From Petrimonas sp. (lineage in GTDB: Bacteria > Bacteroidota > Bacteroidia > Bacteroidales > Dysgonomonadaceae), in NCBI GenBank assembly GCA_012839475.1, contig DUNG01000016.1, forward strand, positions 147,507-211,506: a stretch of 64,000 nucleotides of DNA, written 5' to 3'. Numbering within the stretch: the stretch's first letter is position 1; each line of letters begins with the position of its first letter. The position numbers and the translations under genes were made by a program. The notes under the pieces are model-generated. The model saw nothing but the letters and a program-made list of their open reading frames with translations, ran no database searches and was not told the DNA's origin. Positions 24,041-33,123 of the stretch are shown piece by piece.

Positions 24041-25878
24041 TTTTTCTTCAACTTCAACCTGTTTTCCATTTCGCCAATCGCTTCCAGGGTCTCGCGATAG
24101 AGCCGGTCCATCTCCGCGTGGCTCTCCCCGGGGGCGTAGCGTGCAAACTCGCAGGTATCGAGTATCTGCATAAAGGTGCCCACCAGCTCGTCTTCCACCC
24201 CGAGTTCCGACAGTTCGGCCTCGATATTGTTCTTGCTCAAGCGGGCTACCGGTATCGACAACTTATCGCTGAAGTAGCCCCACACGGTGCGAAGCACCTC
24301 CTCGTAGAAGCGCTCCTTATCCTCCTCCTTCAGGTACTTCTCGGCCACTTTCAGTCGCCTGATGGCCACCTTGTTGGCTTTCCTGGTACGTACCAATGCC
24401 ACGTTCGCGTTCTCGATGGCCTGCTTCCGGTTAACAAGGTAAGCGGTAAGCAACAGCAAGAGGGGAACCAAGTACCACAGCCAGTAACCGAGCGACCCCG
24501 CGAAAAAGCTGATGCTTGAGGTGTAGGAGGGTTCCCCCGTTTTCAGGAACCGGATATCCTGTTCCACCTTCACATCTTGGCGGCTCACGAAAGCGCCCGC
24601 GGGGGCAGCCGAAGGGTCGCCTTTATCTATCTCCAGCCGATATTCCGGGGAGGTAAGCGTCTTATAGGTGCGGCTGTTCAAATCGAAGAAGGTAAACTCG
24701 ACGGGCGGGATGGTATATTGCCCCTCGTACCTGGGGATAGCCATGTACTCGATGGTTCGTATCCCGGTGAGCCCGTTGGTCGCCACGTTGAACGAGTTGT
24801 TGACGGTGGGGTCGTACGTCTCGAAGTTATCCGGGAAGCGAACCTCCGGATTCCGAATCAGCTTCAGGTTACCCGTTCCCGACAGCTCCAACCGAAGCGT
24901 GAGCGCCTCGTTCGCCCGGATACGCGTATCGCTGATAGAGGGGTTCATCGTGAACGTTCCCACCGCGTTGGCGTAGCTCGCCGGCCGGTTAGCGGGCAGT
25001 GGTTTCACGTTGATCGCCACCGGGTTGGTCACCATATCCTTATTCACGTCGACCATCATCTCCTGTGACCCGAAGAAGGTAGATACCCTCCGCCCCGACG
25101 GGACGGAGAAGACCATCTCGATAGAGCCGCTCGGGATGGTGATCTGCCCCGACCGTTGCGGGAAAAGCAGTGTCTTCCGCAGGTCGGCGGTGTAGTAATT
25201 CCTCCCCTCGTAACGCTCCATCTGCAGTTGCTGGTTCATGGGCAGCTCGATCTCCTCCACCATGAAACCCTCGAACTCGGGGAAACGTATTTTGCCGAAG
25301 TTGACGATATTGAGTGTGGTGTAGAGGCGGAAGGTTACGGTAAACCCCTCCTGCTCGTAAGGGCTGCTCTTCGAGACAATAGCCCTAATAAACGCGTCCT
25401 TAGCGGATACCGTGGGCGAAGCCGCGGAGGAGCGCTCCTCTCCCCGTTGCCCTTCGGCTGCCCGCGGAGAAGCCTCATCAGGAGGAAGGACCTCCACCGT
25501 GAGCGTGTTGGACTTGTACTCGCTGCCACCCACCTGTATCGTGGCAGGCTGTATGGTGAACGTGCCGGTTTCGTTGGCCATCAGGATATAGGTGTAACTG
25601 ACCGACCGCTCGGAGGTGGTCTTCCCGTTGACGGTACGTTGACTGAAGCTAGTGGAGGTGCTGGGGCCGAACAGCACCTCGAAATCGGGCATATCGGGCA
25701 GCCGCAGATCCTTTCCCTCTTCATTCAGCACATAGCTTAGCCTGAACTGCTCCCCCTGCACCACCGTGGCGGGGGCGGTCGCCTTAAAGGTGACCTGCGC
25801 CGTCACTGCCGTGTAGCCACTCACGAGCCAGGCGAAAAGCCATAAAAGGGGCATCCCTATGTTCCGTCTGTTTCTCAT
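24037..25878 (-). CDS. batD: BatD: large periplasmic beta-sandwich protein of the bat operon
   Basis: This 613-aa protein has a signal peptide (MRNRRNIGMPLLWLFAWLVS to TAQ). A long periplasmic part of repeated Ig-like strands matches BatD (VTFKATAPATVVQGEQFRLSY, SVSYTYILMANETGTFTIQPA, LRLELSGTGNLKLIRNP). Membrane helices follow near residues 450-480 (SISFFAGSLGYWLWYLVPLL), then a cytoplasmic helical tail (EEDKERFYEEVLRTVWGYFSDKLSIP). ATG 25878 is preferred to an upstream TTG at 25899 because it starts the signal peptide and leaves a 14-bp gap to batC. Its stop overlaps batE. Confidence 0.9.
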   Translation of the reverse strand: MRNRRNIGMPLLWLFAWLVSGYTAVTAQVTFKATAPATVVQGEQFRLSYVLNEEGKDLRLPDMPDFEVLFGPSTSTSFSQRTVNGKTTSERSVSYTYILMANETGTFTIQPATIQVGGSEYKSNTLTVEVLPPDEASPRAAEGQRGEERSSAASPTVSAKDAFIRAIVSKSSPYEQEGFTVTFRLYTTLNIVNFGKIRFPEFEGFMVEEIELPMNQQLQMERYEGRNYYTADLRKTLLFPQRSGQITIPSGSIEMVFSVPSGRRVSTFFGSQEMMVDVNKDMVTNPVAINVKPLPANRPASYANAVGTFTMNPSISDTRIRANEALTLRLELSGTGNLKLIRNPEVRFPDNFETYDPTVNNSFNVATNGLTGIRTIEYMAIPRYEGQYTIPPVEFTFFDLNSRTYKTLTSPEYRLEIDKGDPSAAPAGAFVSRQDVKVEQDIRFLKTGEPSYTSSISFFAGSLGYWLWYLVPLLLLLTAYLVNRKQAIENANVALVRTRKANKVAIRRLKVAEKYLKEEDKERFYEEVLRTVWGYFSDKLSIPVARLSKNNIEAELSELGVEDELVGTFMQILDTCEFARYAPGESHAEMDRLYRETLEAIGEMENRLKLKKK

Positions 25879-25892
25879 TTTATCGATCACAC

Positions 25893-26618
25893 TTACCAAT
25901 TTTTATTCCGTCTTCTGTTCTCTTGTGCGCGCTCTTCCCGCTCTTGCGCTTTCATCCGCTGCACCTTCTCTTGCGTATCCCGCTCATCCTGCTCGATAGC
26001 CTGCAATAGCTGACGGGCGTTATCGCGCGACATCTGCTCGGGCCCTTCCTGCTGCTCAGGCCGCTTCTCCTGATCTCGCGGGTTCTGTGGGGAATCGCCC
26101 TGCGGATCCTGTTGTTGTTCCTGCTCTTGATCCTCCTGCTGTTCCTGATCCTGTTGCTCCTGCTCCTGGTCTTGCAGCATCTTCTGTACTACCGCCAGGT
26201 TATACCTCGCCTCATCATCCTCCGGGTTCAGCCGGAGCGCCATCTTGTATGCCTCCATCGACTTCTGCAGATCCTTCTGCTGCAGCATGGTGTTGCCCAC
26301 GTTATGCCACGCCTCGGAGGCGACCGCCGGGTTCTCCTGCTCCAGGGTCAAGAAATGCTGGTACTGCTCCACCGAGGCGGCCCAATCCTTTTGCCGGTAC
26401 AACGTGTTCCCCTGGTTGAAGGTGGCCTCTTTAGACGCGGGGTTCTCCCCCAGCGCCTTCCCGTACAGCTCCGATGCATCGGCGTACTTCTGTTGCAGGT
26501 ACTCCTTGTTGCCTTTGCGCACGTTCTTTCGCACCTCCTTTTGGGCGGAGAGCGTTATCGGGAACAGCATGCCCAAAAGCAGCGGTAACAGGTAGTATAT
26601 TTTCACGAATCGTTGCAT
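25893..26618 (-). CDS. batC: BatC: TPR protein with an acidic/Gln-rich tail
   Basis: This 241-aa protein has a signal peptide (MQRFVKIYYLLPLLLGMLFP to SAQ). Three to four TPR repeats span about residues 35-150 (ADASELYGKALGENPASKEATFNQGNTLY, AWHNVGNTMLQQKDLQKSMEAY, ALRLNPEDDEARYNLAVV). A strongly biased Q/E/D tract (about 155-195) and a charged C-terminus (EEIKE-like, ending RRRNKNW) follow. TPRs imply protein-protein contacts in the periplasm with BatA/BatB/BatD. The low-complexity tail is common in BatC proteins. It sits 51 bp after batB. Confidence 0.9.
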   Translation of the reverse strand: MQRFVKIYYLLPLLLGMLFPITLSAQKEVRKNVRKGNKEYLQQKYADASELYGKALGENPASKEATFNQGNTLYRQKDWAASVEQYQHFLTLEQENPAVASEAWHNVGNTMLQQKDLQKSMEAYKMALRLNPEDDEARYNLAVVQKMLQDQEQEQQDQEQQEDQEQEQQQDPQGDSPQNPRDQEKRPEQQEGPEQMSRDNARQLLQAIEQDERDTQEKVQRMKAQEREERAQENRRRNKNW

Positions 26619-26669
26619 TTTATCTTATCATTCTTCATCTCTTCTTTCCCTCATCACTCATCGCGACCG

Positions 26670-27701
26670 TTACTCCTCACCTTCAAATAGCCGAACGTTA
26701 CGGAACAGCGGGTTCTTCATATCGTAGATCAGCACCTCCACGATCAGTAGCACGAGCAGGATCCAGGCAAGGATGGGGAACTTCTCATCGTATTCCGAGT
26801 AGGATAGGCTGGTGGTCTTACCGGTTTCCAACTCATCGAGCCGGGCCTCCAGCGCACGCACCGCGTTGTTTGAGTTATCGGCCCGCACGTAGATCCCTTC
26901 CCCACCCTGCGCGATCTCCATCCCCATCTGCTCGTTCAGTCTCGATACCACCACGTTCCCCTCGTTATCGGCCATGAAGTTGCTCCCACGCTCTGGCGAG
27001 GGAATGGGAGAGCCATCCGGTGAGCCGATACCCACCACGTTGATCGTTATCCCCGCTTTCGCCGCTTCGGCGGCCATAGCCGGGGCATCACCCTCATGGT
27101 CTTCGCCATCGGTGATGATGATCATCGCCTTGCTGATATCCTGGTCGCTGGAGAAAGAGCTCATGCCCAGCCCAATGGCCTGACCGATGGCCGTCCCTTG
27201 AATCGGCACGAGGCTGGGGTCGATACTGTTCAGGAAGATCTTGGCCGACTGCGTATCTGAAGTCAACGGCATCTGCACGTACGCCTCCCCGGCGAAAACG
27301 ATCAGCGCCACCTTGTCGTTTTTCCGCACGTCGATCAGCCGGGTAAGTATCTGTTTGGCGCGTGCCAAGCGGCTGGGCGACACGTCCTCCGCCATCATCG
27401 AGTTGGAGACGTCCATCGCGATGGCCAGCTCGATCCCCTCTTTTTCTACCAGCTCCACCTTCGTCCCGAATTGCGGCCGGGCCACCATGAAGATGCCCAC
27501 GCAGAGGGCGGTGAAGGTAAGCCAAAACTTCAGGTAGGAGCGCTTGAGCGACAGGTCGGGCATCATCTTTTTGAGCGTGGAGCGGACGCCCATCTTCTCC
27601 ACGTCCTTCCGTTTCCGGATATTCAGGAAGATGTATAGCGCCAGCAGCAGCGGCATCAGCAAGAAGAGCCACAAGAACTCCGGGTTTCCGAATCTAAACA
27701 T
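26670..27701 (-). CDS. batB: BatB: membrane-anchored von Willebrand A domain protein
   Basis: This 343-aa protein has an N-terminal membrane helix (EFLWLFLLMPLLLALYIF), a second near 58-75, and a large vWA domain with the metal-ion-dependent adhesion motif DVSNS at 97-101. It also has TDGEDHEGDAP and a closing membrane helix (FPILAWILLVLLIVEVLIY). vWA domains with an intact MIDAS bind protein partners through a divalent metal. It lies 13 bp after batA, its paralogue. Length and topology are normal. Confidence 0.93.
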   Translation of the reverse strand: MFRFGNPEFLWLFLLMPLLLALYIFLNIRKRKDVEKMGVRSTLKKMMPDLSLKRSYLKFWLTFTALCVGIFMVARPQFGTKVELVEKEGIELAIAMDVSNSMMAEDVSPSRLARAKQILTRLIDVRKNDKVALIVFAGEAYVQMPLTSDTQSAKIFLNSIDPSLVPIQGTAIGQAIGLGMSSFSSDQDISKAMIIITDGEDHEGDAPAMAAEAAKAGITINVVGIGSPDGSPIPSPERGSNFMADNEGNVVVSRLNEQMGMEIAQGGEGIYVRADNSNNAVRALEARLDELETGKTTSLSYSEYDEKFPILAWILLVLLIVEVLIYDMKNPLFRNVRLFEGEE

Positions 27702-27714
27702 ATCTTTCCTTTTT

Positions 27715-28704
27715 CTACGGTATTGCCCTTAGCCAGGTCCTCCGCAACAGCAACTCGAGCAGGATCAATCCCAAAGCAGTCAGCGCGAAGGGCAAAAACA
27801 GCTCCTGACGCCTCGTCACGTTCTGCACGCTAATCAGGTACCTCTCCATCTCATCGATCTCCGCGTACACCTGCCGAAGTCCTTCGGTATCCTGCGCCCT
27901 GAAGTATTGCCCGCCGGTCATCGCCGCGATCTCGGTAAGCGTCTTCTCATCGATATCTACCGGCATGTTCTGCATCCGTATCCCGTAGGGTGTCTGCACG
28001 GGCGTGGGAGCCATCCCTTTGGTTCCTACCCCCACCGTGTAGACGCGGATACCGTACGACCGGGCCAGGTCGGCCGCGGTGAGCGGCGCTATCTGCCCGC
28101 TATTGTTGGTCCCATCGGTCAGCAGGATCACCACCCGGGAGTTCGACTCGCTATCTTTCAGCCGGTTCACCGAGTTGGCCAGCCCCAACCCGATGGCCGT
28201 TCCATCTTCGATCACCCCGAACTCGATCTCGTTCAGCAGGTTCAACAGCACCTTATGGTCGGTGGTCAGCGGGCACTGCGTGAAGCTTTCGCCCGCGAAG
28301 ATGACCAGTCCTATGTTGTCGTTCTTACGGTCGGTAACGAACTCCGCCGCCACCTTCTTGGCCGCTTGCAGCCGATCGGGTTGCAGGTCCTGCGAGAGCA
28401 TCGAACCCGACACGTCGAGCGCCAGCACGATATCAATCCCCTTGGTCTCCGTCTCCTCCCAGCTGTCCACCGCCTGGGGTCGTGCGATCACGATGATGAT
28501 CAAAGCGATGGCGATCGTCCGCAGCAGGAACGGCAGGTGCCGCGCGTAGACCCGTGCATCCGGCTTCACCCCGTTGAATGCCCCGGTGGAGGCCAGCTTG
28601 AACGAGGCCTGCGCTTTCGACAAGCGAATCACGTACCACGCGATCAACGGGATCAGCAGCAGCAACAAGTATAGGTATTCGGGGTGTAAAAATTCCATGT
28701 TCAA
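27715..28704 (-). CDS. batA: BatA: membrane-anchored von Willebrand A domain protein
   Basis: This 329-aa paralogue of batB has membrane helices at about 8-27 and 58-75, a vWA domain with intact MIDAS DVSGS at 97-101 and VILLTDGTNNSG, and a C-terminal membrane helix (FLPFALTALGLILLELLLRR). It is 9 bp downstream of the preceding hypothetical gene. BatA and BatB are thought to form a complex in the cytoplasmic membrane facing the periplasm. Confidence 0.93.
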   Translation of the reverse strand: MNMEFLHPEYLYLLLLLIPLIAWYVIRLSKAQASFKLASTGAFNGVKPDARVYARHLPFLLRTIAIALIIIVIARPQAVDSWEETETKGIDIVLALDVSGSMLSQDLQPDRLQAAKKVAAEFVTDRKNDNIGLVIFAGESFTQCPLTTDHKVLLNLLNEIEFGVIEDGTAIGLGLANSVNRLKDSESNSRVVILLTDGTNNSGQIAPLTAADLARSYGIRVYTVGVGTKGMAPTPVQTPYGIRMQNMPVDIDEKTLTEIAAMTGGQYFRAQDTEGLRQVYAEIDEMERYLISVQNVTRRQELFLPFALTALGLILLELLLRRTWLRAIP

Positions 28705-28713
28705 TCACTATCA

Positions 28714-29784
28714 CTATGGGGCATCCTTTTCCGATGCTGCATCCTCCTCCATTTTCTCCAGCTCCTCCTTCGTTGGCAGCGGATCCGGCTCACGGGTCTG
28801 GTTCACGTAAAAGAAACCGTTCATCAAACTCAGGTCATTCTCGTCGGGGTAAGGCTGGTACTTCGCGAACTTCACCAGATCGGCCGTTGACAGCACCTGC
28901 TTCAGGTTCTCGTAGGCCGAATCGACCTCCACCACCTTGCGCACCTCATTCAGTATCTCGCCCGAGGTCATCTCCAACGCGTAGATCCCTTCCCGCTCGT
29001 GGATGTAAACCCGCAGGATATGGGTCAGCCGGGTGTAAAACTCCTTTACCCTGCCCTGCTGCCAGATCTTCTCCTCCTTCAGCTTTTCCAGCTCGGCCAA
29101 CGCCCGGGTGTGGGGTGGCAACACTACAGGAGGTGTAAAGATGTATCCCTTTTTTTTCTTCTTAACGATCATGTAGATGAGCAGGGCTATGAGGGCGAGC
29201 AGCAGCGCGATGCCCAGCACCACCCACACTATCCAGAGGTAGTCGGTCCAAACGAACGGGGGCTTCTTGATCCCCTTGATATCATACAGTTGCAGCTGCT
29301 GAAAGTCGATCGAGTCGGTCTCTCCCCGGTGTATCTTCTCCAGGTAAGCCAACGTGGAGTCCGACAGTTCCGGTGAGGTCACCTTCAGCCCAAACGAGTT
29401 GGAAAAGATGGTGTCGGTACCATCGTAAATCGGGATATGAGGGATATGGTAGAGCGTGGAGTCGAACGACGTGATCACGTACTTGAACTCCAGCGTCATC
29501 ACGTTATTCTCGATGGTGGTGTCGGGCGGCAGCATGGTGATCACCTCGATACCCGGGACGATCTCGTGCTCGTACACCGGGAAGTGAATCAGCTTATCCT
29601 TGGGGGTAATCACCTTGAGGTTGATCAGCGCGTGCTCACCGATCTCGATCTCCGTCGGGACAACCGTAACGTGTGCCGAGGCACGCTGCGCCCACACGTG
29701 AGAAGGGTACAACAACGCGAGGGCGATCCAAAGCATCGCCCGCCACACCACGGCACTGTCGTTCGTTCTTCTGTTCACGGTCAC
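28714..29784 (-). CDS. Bat-operon membrane protein with periplasmic Ig-like domain
   Basis: This 356-aa protein is found between the DUF58 gene and batA in Bacteroidota bat operons. It shows a signal peptide (AMLWIALALLYPSHVWAQ) and a periplasmic beta-domain (about 33-150; ASAHVTVVPTEIEIGEHALINLKV). A membrane helix follows (LWIVWVVLGIALLLALIALLIYMIV) with a lysine stop-transfer KKKKKG. The cytoplasmic helical tail has RALAELEKLKEEKIWQQGRVKEFYTRLTHILRVYI. The tail resembles that of BatD and of DUF4381-type proteins. The role is unknown. Its ATG overlaps the stop of the DUF58 gene (ATGA). Confidence 0.85.
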   Translation of the reverse strand: MTVNRRTNDSAVVWRAMLWIALALLYPSHVWAQRASAHVTVVPTEIEIGEHALINLKVITPKDKLIHFPVYEHEIVPGIEVITMLPPDTTIENNVMTLEFKYVITSFDSTLYHIPHIPIYDGTDTIFSNSFGLKVTSPELSDSTLAYLEKIHRGETDSIDFQQLQLYDIKGIKKPPFVWTDYLWIVWVVLGIALLLALIALLIYMIVKKKKKGYIFTPPVVLPPHTRALAELEKLKEEKIWQQGRVKEFYTRLTHILRVYIHEREGIYALEMTSGEILNEVRKVVEVDSAYENLKQVLSTADLVKFAKYQPYPDENDLSLMNGFFYVNQTREPDPLPTKEELEKMEEDAASEKDAP

Positions 29785-30650
29785 CTTCGTTGTTGAAAAA
29801 GTTGCAGGAGCGACTTCACGTAATCGCCCTCGGTCGATATCGACACGCTATCCACGCCACCCTGGCGGCAGGCAGCGTCCATCTTCTCGCTCAACCCGTT
29901 CCACCACGAGCGGTACGCCTCCCTCGCCTTCCTGGAGGAGCTGTTGATCCAGCGATCCTCACCCACCTCGGGATCCCTCACCTTCATCAGGCCCACCGGT
30001 GGCAGTTCGGTGCTAAGCTTATCGTACACCCTGATCACCACCACGTCGTGCTTGCGGTTAGCGATCTGCAGCGCTTTGCTGTAGTCGCCCGGGTCGATAA
30101 AGTCGGAAATCAGGAAAGCGGTGCATCGCTTTTTAAGCGCGTTGGTCATGTATCGGGCCGCCAGGCTCAGGTCGGTTCCCCTGCCCTCCGGCTTAAAGCC
30201 GAGTATTTCGCGGATAATAAAGAGAATATGCTTTCTCCCCTTCTTCGGGGGGATAAACTTCTCCACCCGATCGGTAAAGAAGAGTACCCCGATCTTATCA
30301 TTGTTCTGTATGGCCGAAAAGGCCAGGGTGCCCGCGATCTCGGCCACCATATCTCGTTTCAAGATGGATCGCGAACCAAAGCCCAAGCTCTCCGAGACAT
30401 CGATCATCAACATCACGGTTAGCTCCCGCTCCTCCTCGAAAATCTTCACGTAGGGGCGGCTGTAGCGGGCCGTAACGTTCCAGTCGATATCGCGCATATC
30501 GTCACCGTACTGGTACTCCCGCACCTCGGAGAAAGCCATACCACGCCCTTTGAACGCGGAGTGGTACTCGCCCGCGAAAATATTGCGGGAGAGCCCTCGC
30601 GTCTTGATCTCGATGTAGCGTACCTTCTTAAGTAACTCTGTCGTATCCAT
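29781..30650 (-). CDS. DUF58 domain protein of the moxR-bat operon
   Basis: This 289-aa cytoplasmic protein has the DUF58 signature (RGMAFSEVREYQYGDDMRDIDWNVTARYSRPYVKIFEEERE, about residues 37-78) followed by a vWA-like fold with MLMIDVSESLGFGS (DxSxS) and FLISDFID. DUF58 proteins are regular partners of MoxR AAA+ ATPases. ATG 30650 is chosen over an in-frame start 24 bp upstream because MDTTELLKKVR is the family's usual beginning and leaves a 10-bp gap to moxR. Confidence 0.93.
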   Translation of the reverse strand: MDTTELLKKVRYIEIKTRGLSRNIFAGEYHSAFKGRGMAFSEVREYQYGDDMRDIDWNVTARYSRPYVKIFEEERELTVMLMIDVSESLGFGSRSILKRDMVAEIAGTLAFSAIQNNDKIGVLFFTDRVEKFIPPKKGRKHILFIIREILGFKPEGRGTDLSLAARYMTNALKKRCTAFLISDFIDPGDYSKALQIANRKHDVVVIRVYDKLSTELPPVGLMKVRDPEVGEDRWINSSSRKAREAYRSWWNGLSEKMDAACRQGGVDSVSISTEGDYVKSLLQLFQQRR

Positions 30651-30660
30651 CTGTAAAAAA

Positions 30661-31656
30661 TCAAGGTACCTCAACCTTGTTTAGAATCTCGCTCACGATC
30701 TCATCGGACGTGAGGTTGTTCGCTTCCGCCTCGTAGGTAAGTCCCACGCGATGGCGCAAGACATCGTGGCATACCGCCCGGATATCCTCCGGGATCACGT
30801 AGCCCCGCCGGTTGATGAACGCGTAGGCCCGTGAAGCGAGCGCCAGGTTAATCGAGGCCCGCGGTGAAGCCCCCACCCCGATCATCTCCTTCAGGTTCGG
30901 CAACCCATACTGATCGGGGAAGCGGGTAGCGAACACGATGTCCACGATGTAACGCCCGATCTTCTCATCGATATAAACCTCCTGCACCACCTTACGTGCA
31001 TCAATGACCTCTCGCGTGGAGATCACCGGCCTATCAATCGTGATCGGCTCGAAAATATTCTGGTAAACGATCCGCTTCTCCTCCTCCTTCGACGGGTAGG
31101 TGATCACCACCTTCAGCATGAAGCGGTCTACCTGAGCCTCGGGGAGCGGGTAGGTACCCTCCTGCTCGATGGGGTTTTGCGTGGCCATCACCAGGAAGGG
31201 ACTGGGCAACTTGTAGGTGTGATCGCCGATGGTCACGTTCCGCTCTTGCATCGCCTCCAGCAGCGCGCTCTGCACCTTGGCAGGTGCCCGGTTGATCTCG
31301 TCCGCCAGCACGAAGTTGGCAAAGATGGGGCCATGCTTCACCTGGAACTCCTCACTGCGCTGGCTGTAGATCATGGTCCCGATCACGTCGGCCGGCAGCA
31401 GATCGGGGGTAAACTGGATGCGGCTGTAATCGGCATCGATAAGCTGGGCCAGCGTTTTGATGGCCAAGGTCTTCGCCAGGCCCGGCACCCCCTCCAGCAG
31501 GATATGCCCATCGGACAGCAGGCCGATGAGTAGCGATTCGATCAGGTGTTTCTGGCCAACGATAACCCGATTCATTCCCGTGACCAACGTTTGTACGAAC
31601 GCGCTCTTTTGCTCTATGCGTTCGTTAAGTTCTTTAATGTCGACGACTTGGCTCAT
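30661..31656 (-). CDS. MoxR-family AAA+ ATPase
   Basis: This 331-aa AAA+ chaperone-like ATPase is the first gene of the bat operon. Walker A is GVPGLAKT at 56-63, Walker B is FVLADEINRAP, sensor 1 is FLVMATQNPIEQEGTYPLPEAQ, and the C-terminal lid domain has VGASPRASINLALASRAYAFINRRGYV. MoxR ATPases are thought to assemble or activate vWA-domain partners, here BatA/BatB/DUF58. The TAnnTTTG box about 110 bp upstream is the likely operon promoter. Confidence 0.94.
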   Translation of the reverse strand: MSQVVDIKELNERIEQKSAFVQTLVTGMNRVIVGQKHLIESLLIGLLSDGHILLEGVPGLAKTLAIKTLAQLIDADYSRIQFTPDLLPADVIGTMIYSQRSEEFQVKHGPIFANFVLADEINRAPAKVQSALLEAMQERNVTIGDHTYKLPSPFLVMATQNPIEQEGTYPLPEAQVDRFMLKVVITYPSKEEEKRIVYQNIFEPITIDRPVISTREVIDARKVVQEVYIDEKIGRYIVDIVFATRFPDQYGLPNLKEMIGVGASPRASINLALASRAYAFINRRGYVIPEDIRAVCHDVLRHRVGLTYEAEANNLTSDEIVSEILNKVEVP

Positions 31657-31764
31657 ATTCTCTACTAGTTTTTAAATATCTTTATTATAAACCACTACAG
31701 GAGCGGCAAACATGTAGTTCGCTCATCCCTTTTCCATAAAAAAGCGGGTTTTCCATACGGTTTA

Positions 31765-31772
31765 CAAAATTA
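31765..31772 (-). promoter_or_regulatory. Putative -7 box for the moxR-bat operon
   Basis: On the minus strand this reads TAATTTTG, an exact TAnnTTTG match, giving a leader of about 100 nt before moxR. Confidence 0.45.
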
Positions 31773-31831
31773 GAAATGTTAAAGCGGTTTCGTAAAGAAT
31801 CGGGGTTAAAAATGTTTAAGCCAGCCTCACC

Positions 31832-31858
31832 CTCACCTTGCTCACCTTGCTCACCTTG
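31832..31858. repeat. 9-bp short tandem repeat
   Basis: Three exact head-to-tail copies of CTCACCTTG, with degenerate sequence (CCTCACC) just before, lie in the non-coding gap between the moxR and tgt promoters. Confidence 0.85.
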
Positions 31859-31955
31859 CCCCCCTTCCCACTTTCTATTTTTAACTTTCAACTTTCTACT
31901 TCAATCCCCTAACTATTTTTAAACGCTTCCTGTCTGTTTGTTGCGTCAAAAACTC

Positions 31956-31963
31956 TATCTTTG
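31956..31963 (+). promoter_or_regulatory. Putative -7 box for tgt
   Basis: TATCTTTG matches TAnnTTTG 29 bp upstream of the tgt start. A TTTG at 31937-31940 is 15 bp upstream, rather close for a -33 element. Confidence 0.5.
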
Positions 31964-31992
31964 CCTTTCAAACACCACGTGAACGAAACGAA

Positions 31993-33123
31993 TTGACATT
32001 CCGACTCCTACATACCGACCCCAAAACGAGTGCCCGGGCAGGCATCCTCACTACCGACCACGGCCCGGTGGAGACGCCCGTCTTTATGCCGGTCGGCACC
32101 GCGGGGAGCGTGAAAGCGGTTCACCCCACGGAGTTAGTAGATGATATCCAGGCCCAGATCATCCTGGGCAACACCTACCATCTCTACCTTAGGCCCGGTT
32201 TGGAGATATTAAGGGAGGCGGGAGGCCTCCACCGGTTCATCAGCTGGGAGCGCCCCATACTGACCGATAGCGGGGGGTTCCAGGTGTTTTCGCTGACCGA
32301 GAACCGGAAACTGACCGAGGAGGGGGCACTCTTTCAGTCGCATATCGACGGGTCGTCGCATCTATTCACCCCCGAGAAGGTGGTGGATATCCAGCGGGTG
32401 ATCGGTGCCGACATCATCATGGCGTTCGATGAGTGCACGCCGGGCGATGCCGATTACGCTTACGCGAAACGGTCGCTTGACCTCACGGAGCGCTGGCTCG
32501 ACCGCTGCATCACCCGTTTCGAGGAGACCGAGTGTCCCCACGGCTATAACCAGACACTGTTCCCCATCGTGCAGGGGTGTGTCTACCCCGACCTGCGGCG
32601 GCGTGCCGCCGAGCAGGTTGCCTCCAAGGAGGCACCCGGCAACGCCATCGGTGGACTGGCCGTGGGCGAACCCACCGAGACGATGTACGAGATGATAGAG
32701 CTGGTGAACGATATCCTGCCGAAAGATAAACCGCGCTACCTGATGGGGGTGGGCAAGCCGGAGAACCTGCTGGAGGCGATCGAGCGGGGGGTAGATATGT
32801 TCGACTGTGTTTTGCCTACCCGTAACGGGCGCAACGGGCAGATCTTCACCAAACAGGGGGTAATGAATATGCGCAACGAGCGGTGGAAAAACGACTTCTC
32901 CCCGCTGGAGGAGGATGGTGCCTCGTTCGTCGACAGGCTTTATAGTAAAGCTTACCTGCGACACCTGATCACCACGAACGAGATCCTGGGGTTGCAGATC
33001 GCGTCGATCCACAACCTGGCGTTCTACGTCTGGTTGGTTCAGGAGGCCAGGCGACATATCATCGCCGGCGATTTCCCGGCGTGGAAAGCCAGCATATTGG
33101 AAAAGGTTACACGGAGGTTATGA
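31993..33123 (+). CDS. tgt: Queuine/preQ1 tRNA-ribosyltransferase, TTG start
   Basis: This 376-aa enzyme swaps guanine-34 of GUN anticodons for preQ1 (or queuine) during queuosine formation. The active-site motif TDSGGFQVFS begins at Asp92, the nucleophile region is MFDCVLPTRNGRNG, and GGLAVGEP is present. The start is TTG at 31993: no ATG or GTG is available in frame upstream, and the following residues TFRLLHTDPKTSARAG match the family's N-terminus. The usual zinc-binding CxCxxC near the C-terminus is missing. The aligned segment before YSKAYLRHL reads EDGASFVDR, although the later H of SIHNLAFY is kept. The stop overlaps the next gene's ATG. Confidence 0.94.
   Translation: MTFRLLHTDPKTSARAGILTTDHGPVETPVFMPVGTAGSVKAVHPTELVDDIQAQIILGNTYHLYLRPGLEILREAGGLHRFISWERPILTDSGGFQVFSLTENRKLTEEGALFQSHIDGSSHLFTPEKVVDIQRVIGADIIMAFDECTPGDADYAYAKRSLDLTERWLDRCITRFEETECPHGYNQTLFPIVQGCVYPDLRRRAAEQVASKEAPGNAIGGLAVGEPTETMYEMIELVNDILPKDKPRYLMGVGKPENLLEAIERGVDMFDCVLPTRNGRNGQIFTKQGVMNMRNERWKNDFSPLEEDGASFVDRLYSKAYLRHLITTNEILGLQIASIHNLAFYVWLVQEARRHIIAGDFPAWKASILEKVTRRL

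Larger units (their letters stand above)
31657..31992. other. Divergent intergenic region between moxR and tgt
   Basis: This is 336 bp without a credible gene. It holds two outward-facing TAnnTTTG boxes (31765-31772 on minus, 31956-31963 on plus). Three exact copies of the 9-bp unit CTCACCTTG lie at 31832-31858, followed by a C-run. A pyrimidine-rich stretch (about 31859-31905) follows. No RNA gene is recognised. Confidence 0.6.

Noticed and set aside
31685..31891. 68-codon minus-strand frame upstream of moxR
   Set aside because: It covers the 9-bp repeat, giving a low-complexity E/G/Q start, and the putative moxR promoter, and has no recognisable family.
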